Part shown: positions 9,530 through 21,500 of the stretch, in pieces
Position numbering within the stretch: the stretch's first letter is position 1
Layout of the letters: the number at the start of each line of letters is the position of its first letter
Source of the DNA: Phallusia fumigata
Taxonomy: Eukaryota; Chordata; Ascidiacea; Phlebobranchia; Ascidiidae
Direction of reading: 5' to 3'
Length of the DNA stretch: 64,000 nucleotides
Assembly (NCBI GenBank): GCA_008931825.1
Contig: QXVZ01017323.1
Location: 1-64,000, forward strand
Translations under genes and position numbers: made by a program
The notes under the pieces: model-generated
What the model was told of the DNA's origin: nothing
Seen by the model: the letters and a program-made list of their open reading frames with translations, nothing else
The model's database searches: none

Positions 9530-12500
9530 ATGCTAAATATGTCAAACTTACAGCCCAGCAACTTGCTTCATGGACTTGTCCCGGTGTTGATAGACCAGTC
9601 AGACAGTACAACGGCGTTGAGTACAGATTATACGACAACTGCTGCTCTGGATAGTGGGCTTAGTTTCGTCAAATCAACGTCTGGGATGTCCTTAACTGAA
9701 GGGACAAATGTTGGTGGGGTGGCGATGAACAACACCGCACATGAATTAGAAATGGCTCTGTGCCAAGCCAGTGATGTGAGAAGAGTGTCGTTGGCCGAAG
9801 CTATAGCTTGTATGATTTCACTCCTCACAGTGCTTGAAAACTTCGTCATATTGGCAGCCATCACCAAAGGTCCCCGGAGTTTACGCAAACCCCCATACTG
9901 GTTCATAGCCAGTTTAGCCGCTGCTGATCTTCTTACTGGCTTGGAAGTTGTCCTGGCAATTTTTGTCCCGGTCGGGACATCTCCATTGTCTCGGATCGTT
10001 TTGAAGGTAAACCAGTTGTAGTTTTATAATCGATTTGCGATGTTGTTGTTTTCTCGTAACTTAGTGAGTGTGTGCGCGGCGTGCCGATTTGATGAAATTT
10101 GACACCGAGTTTGGTGCAAGGGGAAAGGAAACGCGCGAAATACATCGCCTATCGGACCCATTTATTCGCAAAGAGAAGGGAATACGCGCATGGCATCTGC
10201 CTCGTCTGGCTTCCATCCATTCGCAATTTGATAAACGTTTTTGGTAACATTTAATCTTTGGAAAAGGTTCTCTTGTCGCCTGATAAAAACGCCGTTTTGA
10301 CAGTTTAGCTTGGGCCAGACACTGCGGCGTCAATTGTGGTTCAATATGAGTGGGTGTTCATTTCTTATTTTATACCGTTGGTATCGACTTTTTTGCAGGG
10401 AATGCCCGTGTTCACGTTCATCGTGTCGATCAACAGCCTGGTGTTGGTGTCATTCGATCGTTACTTGCGCATCACCCGTCACATGGACTACGAAAAACTG
10501 CTTACGCGACGCCTGGTCATCTTCTTGATCGCCATGTCATGGATAACTTCTCTCGGTGCGGCCCTGGTAGCGCCATTGCTTGGATGGTCATGCGCCGAAC
10601 AGCATTGCTGCGCCAATGACGGTAAGTCTGGCGCAATGTCCTCCTGGTGAAAGCTTTGGTGCTCACAAGTTAAGCGCAAACGACTTCCCGTTTGCATCGC
10701 GCAACTGACACTCTGTATTGTTCCGTCCAAACACGTAAGCAGCCTAAAACAAGCCTTCCCGTATGTGTGCAGGTATCTGCGTTTGCATGCGCCAACAGTT
10801 TGGCGCGGAGGTGTGCGACAAACAGTGCTCCCAATCATTCGTCCCCTTCACCAAGTCCTACATATTGGGTGGTTCGGTGTACTTTCTGATCTCAATCATA
10901 GTCATGATATATTTCTATGCGTCGCTTTTCAAAGTGGTGAAGAAGAAAACGTTCGGAAACAGCAGGAGCAGCAGCAGCAGCTCCACCGCCGATACAAAAG
11001 CCAAGGTAATTTTAACAATAGCTAGATCTCGACTTCCCCGCATCTTTCGATTTCCTGCTAAAGATTGATTGGGTGCAGCAATCAACAATATATGAGAAGT
11101 CAGTCAGGAAATTTACCCCCAATAAGTTTAACCTGTCAGGGATAAAAAAGATGCCGGTAAATTTATGTTAACCCGCAGGGACCAACGTGTTTAGTGACAA
11201 ATACATGCCCGTATCAAAGCTGATGTATTTACTGACATACTTTTTCTGTGTATGTTGCCCAATAAGTCGGCATTACCAAACAAGTCGTGATGCTTGACCA
11301 GGTCTACGTTGCTGAGTAGCTGCGCTCGAAAATGGCGGGCTCATATCAGAAATGCCTCCTACGCACATCGCATTTATTTGCACTCTATATTTGACGTCAC
11401 GTGTTTCCGTATTACTGACAACTAAGAATGGCGGGAACATTTAAGGCCGCGTATGAATCGAAATTGTCCGGCTAGCTGACGCATTTGGTAAAAGTGTAAT
11501 GCTTGAGTATGTAGTGGCGTGACAGAAACCTAATTTTTATTTTAGTAACTGTGGAAAAACTTAGTTAAATCATCCAATATATATTAATGTATAAAACATA
11601 ACTATGCACAAAAATTAGTGATAGCCACGGAAATTCAATTTTTTTCGGGGGGAGGGACTAAAAGGCCAATGCATTCAGCATAATTTGCAAACAAAAATTT
11701 GAAACAAAATCTCATGTCCATATTTACACGACTTGCCTTCAAAAAATCCCGTGTAGGAAACGTCGCGGTTCGTGGCTCCAGCGGTAACAAGCTCAGTTGG
11801 CTTGGACATGTCGCCATTGACTTCCGTACTCTCGACATTAAACAACAACTAGCTGTCAACTTTGTGTTGATGTGTGTCTTGGAATTGACAAACTCCTACA
11901 CACTTGGGATATTTTTCCCGCAAACATCTCGCATTTTATGACAGGACAATGACATAATATGCGTCACACTGGGCACCCTGACGCGCCTGGCCAGTTGTTT
12001 CACGTGGTGATCTCCAGCCGTGGGAATAATTTTGCGATTGGCGCCGCCAATACAGTGTTCCGACGGCATTATCAACATGCCTGCTGCAAGGATTTTAGCA
12101 CTCAAGAGACGCCAAACGTTTGCCATGTACCACATTCGACAGTAGTCCTTGTCGCAATTTCTCTGTCACTAATGGTTTCCGCTTTGCGCCTCCTACCCTT
12201 TCCGTGCTGCCACTAGTAATTGTCGAGAACAAAGCCTCGCTGGGCCTAATCATTGTAGCTAATCAGTACCTGACCCCAAATAAAACCTAAATCTGTTTTG
12301 ATGATTATTTCAGGGAGGACAGAGATTTTCTTCGGTGAGTTTACGGCAGCCGCAAACTAATTTTACAGGCGTGCCACTGAATTCAGTGGAGCATTGCTTA
12401 TGTTGCAACGATAATAATTTTAATTTGTGATGCATGAGCTTGAAAACCTTTTTGTCGAAGCCTGCCGATTGCGGTGCATGTAAAGCTACGCGACAAAACT

Positions 12501-15271
12501 GGAGCTCGTGGTCTTATACATTTCTAGTTGCAGCCTGTGTTTAAGCGATTGTTATTGAATTTTATTGCATTACGTCTCAAAAGCCTGCTGAGCTGTGATG
12601 AGCTATTTGAGTTTTTTTAAATCTTCTATTTTTTTTATCTCTTTCGATAAGAGAAACTTGATTTGGGTATCGTAGCATGTGTCAGTACCAGCCAAGGCGG
12701 CAACTTTTAAAGAAATATTTTTCCTTGGTGTCAACAGAAGCGGGAAGTTCAACTAACAAAAACACTCATCATCACTCTGGGGATATTCGTGCTTTGCTGG
12801 CTTCCTGTGATGGCGTTGTTTGTTGCTGACCTCATCATCACCTACCGAACGGATCAACTGAGTAAAGGTGAGAAAAGTGTAAATTGTTCTTCATGTATTA
12901 TAAAAATTCATAATCAGTTGTCCTTTTGCGCACTCAAAAGTTAGCGAGAATATTATATGTAGTATATAGCCGCGCACATATGCCCAAATACTGACATTTT
13001 TACCCTGTTCAAGCAACGCAGGGAGAGGTTGCCTTGATGTCATGTTTCCACGCCGGGTCGGCGTTTCTGGCGACCAGGTCACAACTGGACCGACGCCAAC
13101 CTGCCTCCAAGGCGTCATATTTTCCACATTGTAAAGGCACGTTGGCCGGGCGATCGCGACAGATTTGACACGAGGTCAACGCTTCTTAAAATCCGTATTA
13201 GGAGACGTTGATCCGTACGCGGTTCGTGCGCAGACACCGCGGGCGACGCAGATGCAATCTTCTTGTAGATTTTAGGATACTAGTTCATGTGAACCGACGC
13301 ATTTTATTTCAATCTATCATGACTCAGCTTTGAAACCACGTTGCTTTGGTTTTTAGTTTTCGACTATGCATTGGTACCGACTGTCATCAACAGCTTTCTC
13401 AACCCTATCATATATTCGGTGCGTCTACCGCGCATGCGCGTCACCATACAGCGCATCGCACTCCCGTGCATCTTCGGAAGATCCGACGGCAGGTAAATAC
13501 ATGCTATCTCATATGAAAGTCATGAACCTTATATATTGTATTCCTCTAGAATAATTTTGTTTAAATTGCAATTTTGAACATTTTTTAACGTTACATATTA
13601 GACATGTCTTCGCAAGCAAATGTTTTCGCAAGGCCTAATCGTTGTCTTTTGCCAGTCAATATTCGGCCAATCTTTTGGTAGTAGTAAGTGGTAACCGTGA
13701 TCCGTGTGACTGCATGTCGAACCTTAAATCATGCGCTTATGTTTCGTGCGATTAGTTTGGTCGTGTGTCAAAGTTCGGCACGCAGCCGCGGAAGTATTCG
13801 CGTCAATTAGGGTGCGAGATGCTTCCGATCAGTGCTGGGTAGTAATTTGCTTCCGGCATTTTTTCGCAACTGATCTTTAGCTTCCAGCGAACAGGATTGT
13901 TGCGCAAATGTATCGGAAGGGATTAGGTAGTCAACAAGTTTTTCCGCCGCACGGGGTAGTGATTGGTCGCACTTCTGACAATTGACATTTCTGATCAAGT
14001 CAAACCGCAGGTTCGGTTTTCGTTTGTGTTATAATTGATCCATAGTACAATCAACATTGCAGCTTGATTCCCTGTTTGATGATTTGCAGCATTCGACTGC
14101 GGTGTAATATGTGTCATGTGTTATTGTTGTTTTGCCGTCAGGCGTGTGTTTGCGATATGTCTGGCGCAGCTTGCAGCGAAATAACCCTGACGGGTCCGGA
14201 AAGCCGTCATCCGCCTGTGATGCAAAGCAATGATGCACTGACGTGCAAACAATGACACGTCCCACAAAATGCTCATTACACATGCTGATAAATTACAGTG
14301 CAAAAACAAGGCTTTTAATCTGAACCACTTATCACAAAAATGTCGCGAAATTGTTTTCTCGCACCCGAAAAAAATAAGAATAAACCAAAATGTAAGTTCT
14401 GTGTTGTTTTTGCAAAAACATCGGACCATATAAGGTGTTGCTAAAACAAACGCGTGTTCATTTTAATTTAACTGCTAAGTAAGGACGTCCACAACAGTTG
14501 GGGGACGGAAGCGCCAGCCGTCATCAGGTCCTATTTGTTTGCTGTCTGATTTCACCGAAGCCGAATAGCAACATAAACAAGGGTTGGCAGGAAGTCGGTG
14601 ACGCTTTAGCTTATCACGAAAACAAAACACTTCCCCCATGATATGCGCGACATCGACCAACTTCCAACGACGGCAATTGCGCAATATGTGGCATTTTTCT
14701 CAAGTGAAACGATTTGTATGTTTCGTTGGCAACAGACCAGCTTGCGTCATATACCAAGCCACAATGTGTGTTTGTTGGTTTTTGTCTGGGGTTTGTCGCC
14801 CTTATCTTATTCGTTGCCTGGCATTTGGATGATGTACAAAGGAAAATTGAAAAGTTCTATTTATTTATTTGTAAATTTCGTTTGATGGTAAAAACTTTCT
14901 TGCGAACTTTGGCAAGTCTCATGGGGGATGCCACAGAGTTCATTGAAAGTACTCAGCAGCAGTGAACTATTCAACCGCGTACCGCGAAATTTAAACGACA
15001 ATTATGCACAATATATTTTAACATCTCCAATTTTTTTTGCAGATTACGTGGGACCACTTGGGTCACCAACACGTCATACGACAGATCTATCCGTCGAAAA
15101 TCAGTCCGGCGGCGAATCGAGAAGTTGAAGGGCGGGTCGGATGAAAGCAGCAACGCCAGTTCAAGATCGGCAAGCAGGCAAGCGCGTTCCAGACTGGCCT
15201 CGAACAGATCAATCAACAGCGAGATGTCACTCAGCAGGGAATCCACCATCAATACCCCGCTGGGCAACTAA
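9530..15271 (+). CDS. Class A GPCR, cannabinoid/lysophospholipid-like
   Basis: Seven exons (9530-10006, 10399-10621, 10773-11005, 12314-12334, 12738-12867, 13357-13492, 15043-15271) give 482 residues in one frame. A glycosylatable N-terminus of about 85 residues precedes TM1 with VLENFVILAAI and TM2 with SLAAADLLTG. TM3 ends in FDRYL (the DRY motif) and has no conserved Cys at its outer end; TM4 is followed by PLLGWSC, TM6 has CWLP and TM7 NPIIY. The VLEN, missing TM3 Cys and PLLGW combination marks the MECA group (cannabinoid, S1P/LPA, melanocortin and adenosine receptors), closest by eye to cannabinoid and S1P receptors. The second extracellular loop holds seven cysteines, which is unusual. 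Exon 4 is a 21-base microexon in loop 3. The tail is Ser/Arg-rich. The ligand is unknown. Confidence 0.85.
12314..12334 (+). other. 21-base microexon of the GPCR
   Basis: GGAGGACAGAGATTTTCTTCG is flanked by TTATTTCAG and GTGAGT and keeps phase 0 on both sides. It adds seven residues to intracellular loop 3, just before KREVQLTKTL of TM6. Because neighbouring exons are also in phase without it, it could be an optional exon. This is inferred from splice signals only. Confidence 0.55.
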
Positions 15272-16449
15272 GGCTAAAACGTGTGAAGTTGAGCAGCGGC
15301 CGCGAAAAACCTCACCACCTCTGACTCAAAACCGCGGGCAGGTCCCAAAGTGCGCTCAATAGTAAAATACCACAATGACGCAACACAATCGTGCCTATAC
15401 AACGTGGCGGAATTGGGCAGGTGCGGAAAACCTATAGAAATTTGTGATTGTTGCCACAAGCTGCTACAGACAGGCGCAAACTTTTCACCTTCCGCTTTTC
15501 CTGCAAGAATCAACTTTGATGAGGCAACACGAGTGATTGCACGGACTTGATGAGACGACTTCGTACGTGATCTACCGGTAGTTCACGTCATGAAATATGC
15601 GCGCATTTTTTTCACTGACCCTTGACAAAGGTCACAACGTCCAGCGCCCATGGACTGGTCCAGCTATTGCCAACCAACTCAGCATACAATTTCTACACTG
15701 AACTTATTATTATTTTTATGAATAGGACAGTGTTTTAACATCAATCAATGCGTTTTCTACACTTTTTTTAGCGCACTTTGCTATTTCGAATCTATTNGGG
15801 CGGGTCGGATGAAAGCAGCAACGCCAGTTCAAGATCGGCCAGCAGGCAAGCGCGTTCTAGACTGGCCTCGAACAGATCAATCAACAGCGAGATGTCACTC
15901 AGCAGGGAATCCACCATCAATACCCCGCTGGGCAACTAAGGCTGAAACGCGTGAAGTTGAGCGGCGGCCGCGAAAAACCTCACCACCTCTGACTCAAAAC
16001 CGCGGGCAGGTCCCAAAGTGCGCTCAATAGTAAAATGCCACAATGACGCAACACAATCGTGCCTATACAACGTGGCGGAATTGGGCAGGTGCGGAAAACC
16101 TATAGAAATTTGCGATTGTTGCCACAAGCTGCTACAGACAGGCGCAAACTTTTCACCTTCCGCTTTTCCTGCAAGAATCAACTTTGATGAGGCAACACGA
16201 GTGATTGCTCGGACTTGATGAGACGACTACCGGTAGTTCACGTCATAAAATATGCGCGCATTTTTTTCACTGACCCTTGACAGAGGTCACAACTCAAGCA
16301 CCCATGGACTGGTCTAGCTATTGCCAACCAACTCAGCATACAATTTTTACACTGAACTTATTTTTATTTTTATGAATAGGACAGTGTTTTAACACCAATC
16401 AATGCGTTTTCTACCCCTTTTTAGCGCACTTTGCTATTTCGAATCTATT
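15130..16449. repeat. Contig overlap around N at 15797 (false duplication)
   Basis: Bases 15130-15796 recur with small differences at 15798-16449. The sequence before the N continues only after the second copy, and the sequence after the N begins inside the first. This is the pattern of two overlapping contig ends from different haplotypes. The second copy repeats the end of the GPCR last exon (stop at 15937-15939) and its 3' UTR. Confidence 0.9.
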
Positions 16450-18535
16450 CTCAATAAGTTCACAATGTTTTTTACCAGCTGCAGGATGTATTGCATGATG
16501 TTTTTCAACTTGATGTTGTAATTATTTATCGCTGTATTAAGTTTGTTCCGTTCCACTGCTGTGACGTCACTCTTTTGTTACATTGTAATAAACAAAAATA
16601 CTAAATTGGTGTCAATAACATTGCCAGCTGTTCGGAAGATCGGTCAAATCGATCGCTGTTTAACACGATTCATGTATTTATATAGCAGTCCACAAACATC
16701 TTGACCGGGAATGCCAACTATCAAACAGGCTAGATATGTTCATGGCAGAGTGAGTGAGGGGGCAAAGTACTTAAAACATGACTTGCATAGGAAGCGCGAA
16801 CGTAGCGGAAAAAACAAGGCACCAACGAAAGATGTGAAACGCCTGTCAAGTTACAAGCAAAACACTGAAGTTATTGCAGTTCAGCGTTACTCTGTCTCGG
16901 TCACTGCCACCAGAAAAGCCTCAATTCAATCAATGGCATATTTCTCCTACAAAGCCGCCGTTTGCACCACTACAAGCATCCGGTAGGCGCAGGAAGTTTC
17001 GCGCGCCTTGACGTGACCAGCGAGTGTGGATGTGACGTCACGAGTATTGAGCCACGCAAAGGAGCGCTTGATTGTTGCATATTGGCAGCGCAAGTTTTCT
17101 ATTGTTTATTACACCATAAAAGGTAAATTCTTTGGCATTTACGGAGAACAGTCATGAGTGCCACTGGCACTTGGACCAAAAATCCATGCACACAACAATA
17201 ACGGCCATTCGCTAGTCACATGTTTTGTATAACCTAAATATTTAACGGCTTATACATACGGCACACCCCTAAAGTGTAAAATGAACTAATATTGTCAGTA
17301 CGTGCAAGTACGTGCAATTTTCTACTTAGGATATCCGACAAAGTCACAACCAACGTCAACGATATCCTTTGAAACTATTGGTGGGAGTTTTGATTTGTAT
17401 GATTAATGTTTGGGTAAATGACGTCATATTGATTGACAGTAAGTTATGGTATCACAATTGGCGGGTTGACTGCCGACAGGACGCTACCAGCCAAACCAAC
17501 AGCGGATGGAAATAATCAAACGCGCGATTTGTCAGGCATCCGGCTGGGAAGGAAGTGTAATTATCCTACTTGGCCCAGTCAACTATCAACGCAAAGCAGC
17601 GAGGTTGTGTATGGAAAATACCAGGTGCAATGAATCAGAAAGGGAGAACATACCTTGTGACGTGCGGATTAAATTCTTGGCGGGTGTTTTTGTTGACAAT
17701 TAACAATCGAGGTACACAGCATCCGTCGGTGGCTTGCGATCAACAAATCGGCAACAAGTTGTTCATATCACGCGATGAAGGCGCACGGTTACTTTTTAGG
17801 CTGTTTCTTGACACATGTCGGCTAAATTTCGGCCCAGTAAACAAGTCACCGGAACAATCGCGATCCTAGCGAAAGTTATTTCTCCGATTCAGACGCGTTC
17901 ACTTGTCTCAAAATGTTCTGCGACGAATAATCACACCCATCACCACACATGGCCAACCGTTGGTTTGGCCTATGCGTAACTTTGTTTTTTTGCTAATTTG
18001 GTTTCACTCTTGGCTTCTGGAATAGAGCAGTGTCGCCGGAGTTTCTTGTGCTGGATGGAGTTGCTTCCCCCTACAATTTAACAGAAATGCTAGTAAGAGG
18101 AATTCCTATGCATGGGTTTGAACACATTTATTACGCTTTGAAGGGTATTCTTCGAAATGATTTTAACGAAAACAGCGAGTAGATGGAATTCTATTGTTGT
18201 GTGCGATTATGAATGGCTTCCACGATCCTACCCGACTGTTTACAACGTATGTTCATTACTCTTGGATAGTACACACAGGCTCGCACGGTTCCTGTAAGCC
18301 AGCTTTGGAAGTATAACCAAATAGACGACATCATACTTTCTGTTACCCGTCACCATTTTAAACTGAAGACACATGACCACACGTCAGGCGAAAAAATGAT
18401 CACACTGCATTAAACCCCGCTATGAAAGTTGTATTTAAAGATGTGACCACGCACAAAATATTTGCGTCCACAAATTTTCTAAAAAACGACAAATAAATAT
18501 GCGTGTGGACGAAAATATCAATCTTGGTGCAAATA
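16450..18535. other. Intergenic, GPCR to BRD10-like gene
   Basis: The GPCR 3' end and the BRD10-like 3' end converge here. No coding gene is supported; open frames lack domains and splice continuation. Three TGACGTCA palindromes lie at 16562, 17033 and 17419. An AATAAA near 16586 could serve the GPCR transcript. Confidence 0.5.
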
Positions 18536-21500
18536 TCAGGCCTGGCCCTGTGAGTACGGAGTAAATACGTAACGTTGGGGTTGCTGAGAGGTGGAAGGCA
18601 GGGAGGCGGGCGATTGGATAACATTGACGGCTTGACGAGGTTGGGGAGAAACGAGCAGGACAGGCTGCGGCTGGACTGGAATCGCCATAGCTTGTGGGGT
18701 AACGGTTTGAACGAGTTGGACTGGTTGCACGACAGGCATTGGTGCGACCAGCGTGGGCAAAACACGCAGTTGGTGAGTGGGCTGCGCCGGAACATTCGCT
18801 GCTGCAGCGGGGACAGGCATCGCGGAAGCGGCTACAGCCGATGTCTGCTGTATGTTGTTGTACGCTTGTGGTTGCTGATTGTCTGTTGGTGGTCCGGCGT
18901 GGCAACGGGTGAGGGAAGGTTGTGGCATAACCGTTATGGCGTTGCCAGTCGGTACATTGCAAACCATTGGAGTGACCCTTGTTCCGACTACTGATACCGA
19001 TTTGCTTGTTATCAAGCCGCCTGCAGAAACTGGCTGATAGGACGGGGAAGGCTGCTGTGAGACTACCGGTCGGGCGATGTTTAACACCCGAGGATTGACT
19101 TTGACTACAAACTTTCCAAGGCTTCCTACACATGTAGGGCTTGCTCGATAGTTTGTTGTGGAAGTAACAGAACTTTGCTGCCTTGCCTGACTGGATAAGA
19201 CCAGGTTGATAAACTGCCCAGGTGTCTTACCAGCAGGGCTGGAAATAGTGACACTCGTATTAACGGGGGTAGGTGAGACGCCTGTGGATTGATTGACAAA
19301 CTTAACGGACACTGGGTTAGTTTTTGTGATCGACTGTACACAAATCGCAGGTGCCTTACTGGTATCAGCTGCTTGTGGCGCACTGAATATGACATTGTTG
19401 TCATTGACATTTGAACCAGCGTCAGACGTCGGAGCGTCCATGTGCTGTTTCTTGGGAGTCGGCTTCCGCAGTATTGAGGCCAACGTGCGTCTGCGGTTAC
19501 CAGTAAGCGATATGTAGGGGACCTTATTTTCAGTGTTCTCCGTTTTATTGCGACTGAAGCCTGAGGTAAGGTCATCAAAGCTTGCGGCTGGTTTTGTTTC
19601 ATTGTCCACGCGCACGATGGGGGCAATGCGACCGTCCGTAAACCGAAGTGCAGGACATACTTTGCCGTTCTGCAGACGAATAATCACGTTTTCCACAGTC
19701 TCGTTTTCTTGCACGCGGTACGCCGGTGAATCAGCCAGCAGGGACGGCTTCTTCGATGGTGACCAAGTTGTCTCCCCAACGACTTCAACTGTCTCTGCTT
19801 TAGCTGCGTTCTCTTTACGTTCCTTTTTCTGCTGCAGGCGGGTTTGCTGACGCTGAGCCTGAAGAGCCAATCGCCGCTTCCTGTCCTCTTGCTCTCTAGC
19901 CGTTTTTCGTTGTTGCCTGGCAACGGCGTCTTTAGCTAGTATACGATCCACAACTTCGGTAATTTCGACTTGGTCGTGACGTATTAGTGGCAATAGACTC
20001 GGCCCACAGGTCTGCTGGTGCTTTAATGCGAGGTAAAGAACTTTCCTGAACACCTGTTAACGTGTAAACATTAGAAGTCGGGTTTCGCTGACGGCACCCC
20101 CTATCTGCAGGTATTAAAGCATCCATTACAAAATCGCTACAAAAATACACAAAACTATTTTAAAATTGATGATCAGGAAATACAGAACCAATTGTGTCAC
20201 AACGACCCACGAGAAAACCCACTAGTTTATTGATTAGCCTTTTAACATCGTACCTTGTTTTCCCGCTTGCTCCGCTGACGAGTTCGTCTTTCGAGCGCCA
20301 TAGCGCCCCCGTCCGGATCGTCATCCTGTCGTTCGCGTGTTATTATTCGCTTCAGTGCGGGGACATTGTCGGACAGAACGTCCTCCAATTCATCAAGCGC
20401 CGCTGGCAAGAGACGTTTCCGGCCTGTTGAAATATTGCAACACGATTGCCAATGCAGTGTGTGATAACCGGACAACAGGTGATTTGGGCATATATTGAGG
20501 TCAAGATGCGGTTTCCTATGTGACAGAAGGCATCTACCTTTGATGGAAACTTATTTGTTTACATTCTTTAAATAGAAGTTGTTGCGCCACAAATGTTTAA
20601 TAAGATCAATATTGATCTAAATGTAAAATATGTTAATGCTATAGGCACATAAATAGATTGGAAATTCTGGTAGAAATACTCCCACCCTCCTTTTCAGTGT
20701 TTACCAGTAAACTGATGATTCGAATTTTACCAAGTGCATTAGATAAGCCCAAACAAAAGTAAATCATTTAAAACTGTTATGATTTTGGCAGATAAAAAGC
20801 CTAAATTTAGTTGTTTTCCATACCTTCGTCAAATTCATCATACATAAATGAATTTGGAAGAGTTGAGGACATCTCATCATCAGATGACTCACAAACATAA
20901 TCTTCATCCTCCTCGTATCTTTTAGGTTTTCTTCTTGATCTTCTTAATTCCCTATCACTCTCGGAATCACTCTCTTCCAAATACAAAGGATTGGGGGTCC
21001 CAGATCGAGTAGAGGAGTTTTCAATTGAAATAAGGGCACTCTAATATTTAAAAAACTGTCAGTGTCTATAATCTCTTACAGTTTTGGTAATATTTAAATG
21101 CTGCAATCACATAGTTTTCAAATGGGCATAGTTCAGCATTGCAGTTTGTGGAATACATCAATGAGGTTAAACCCTCTATTTGGTAAAGCAGTAACCAGTT
21201 ACAGAACAACAACAGACAGATGGCAGTCCTTCCTGCTTTTTTGTTTTGTTGTAGTAAATAAACACCCAGCTACATGTCATTACACAGAATTTCTACTGAA
21301 TAAATTCCTTGTTGGAATAAGTTTTTTTAGTCTTAAGTTAGGACCAAAGTAACAGATTTATCTTTATATACATTTACCTTGTTGGAAATTTCCTCTTCCC
21401 ATGGGTCTGCTCTATTATCAACAGCATTAAATGCATTTCCAGTTGTTGCTTTGTGTATTATTTCATCATGTTCCTTTTTTAATCGTATCTTTGCATCAAA

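Noticed and set aside
10310-11025. Several overlapping plus-strand frames inside the GPCR exons
   Set aside because: They are out-of-frame shadows of exons 2 and 3, which carry the DRY and PLLGW motifs in the chosen frame.
18435-19626. Long alternative minus and plus frames over the last BRD10-like exon
   Set aside because: They are shadows of the Gln/Pro-rich coding frame, with no splice or domain support.
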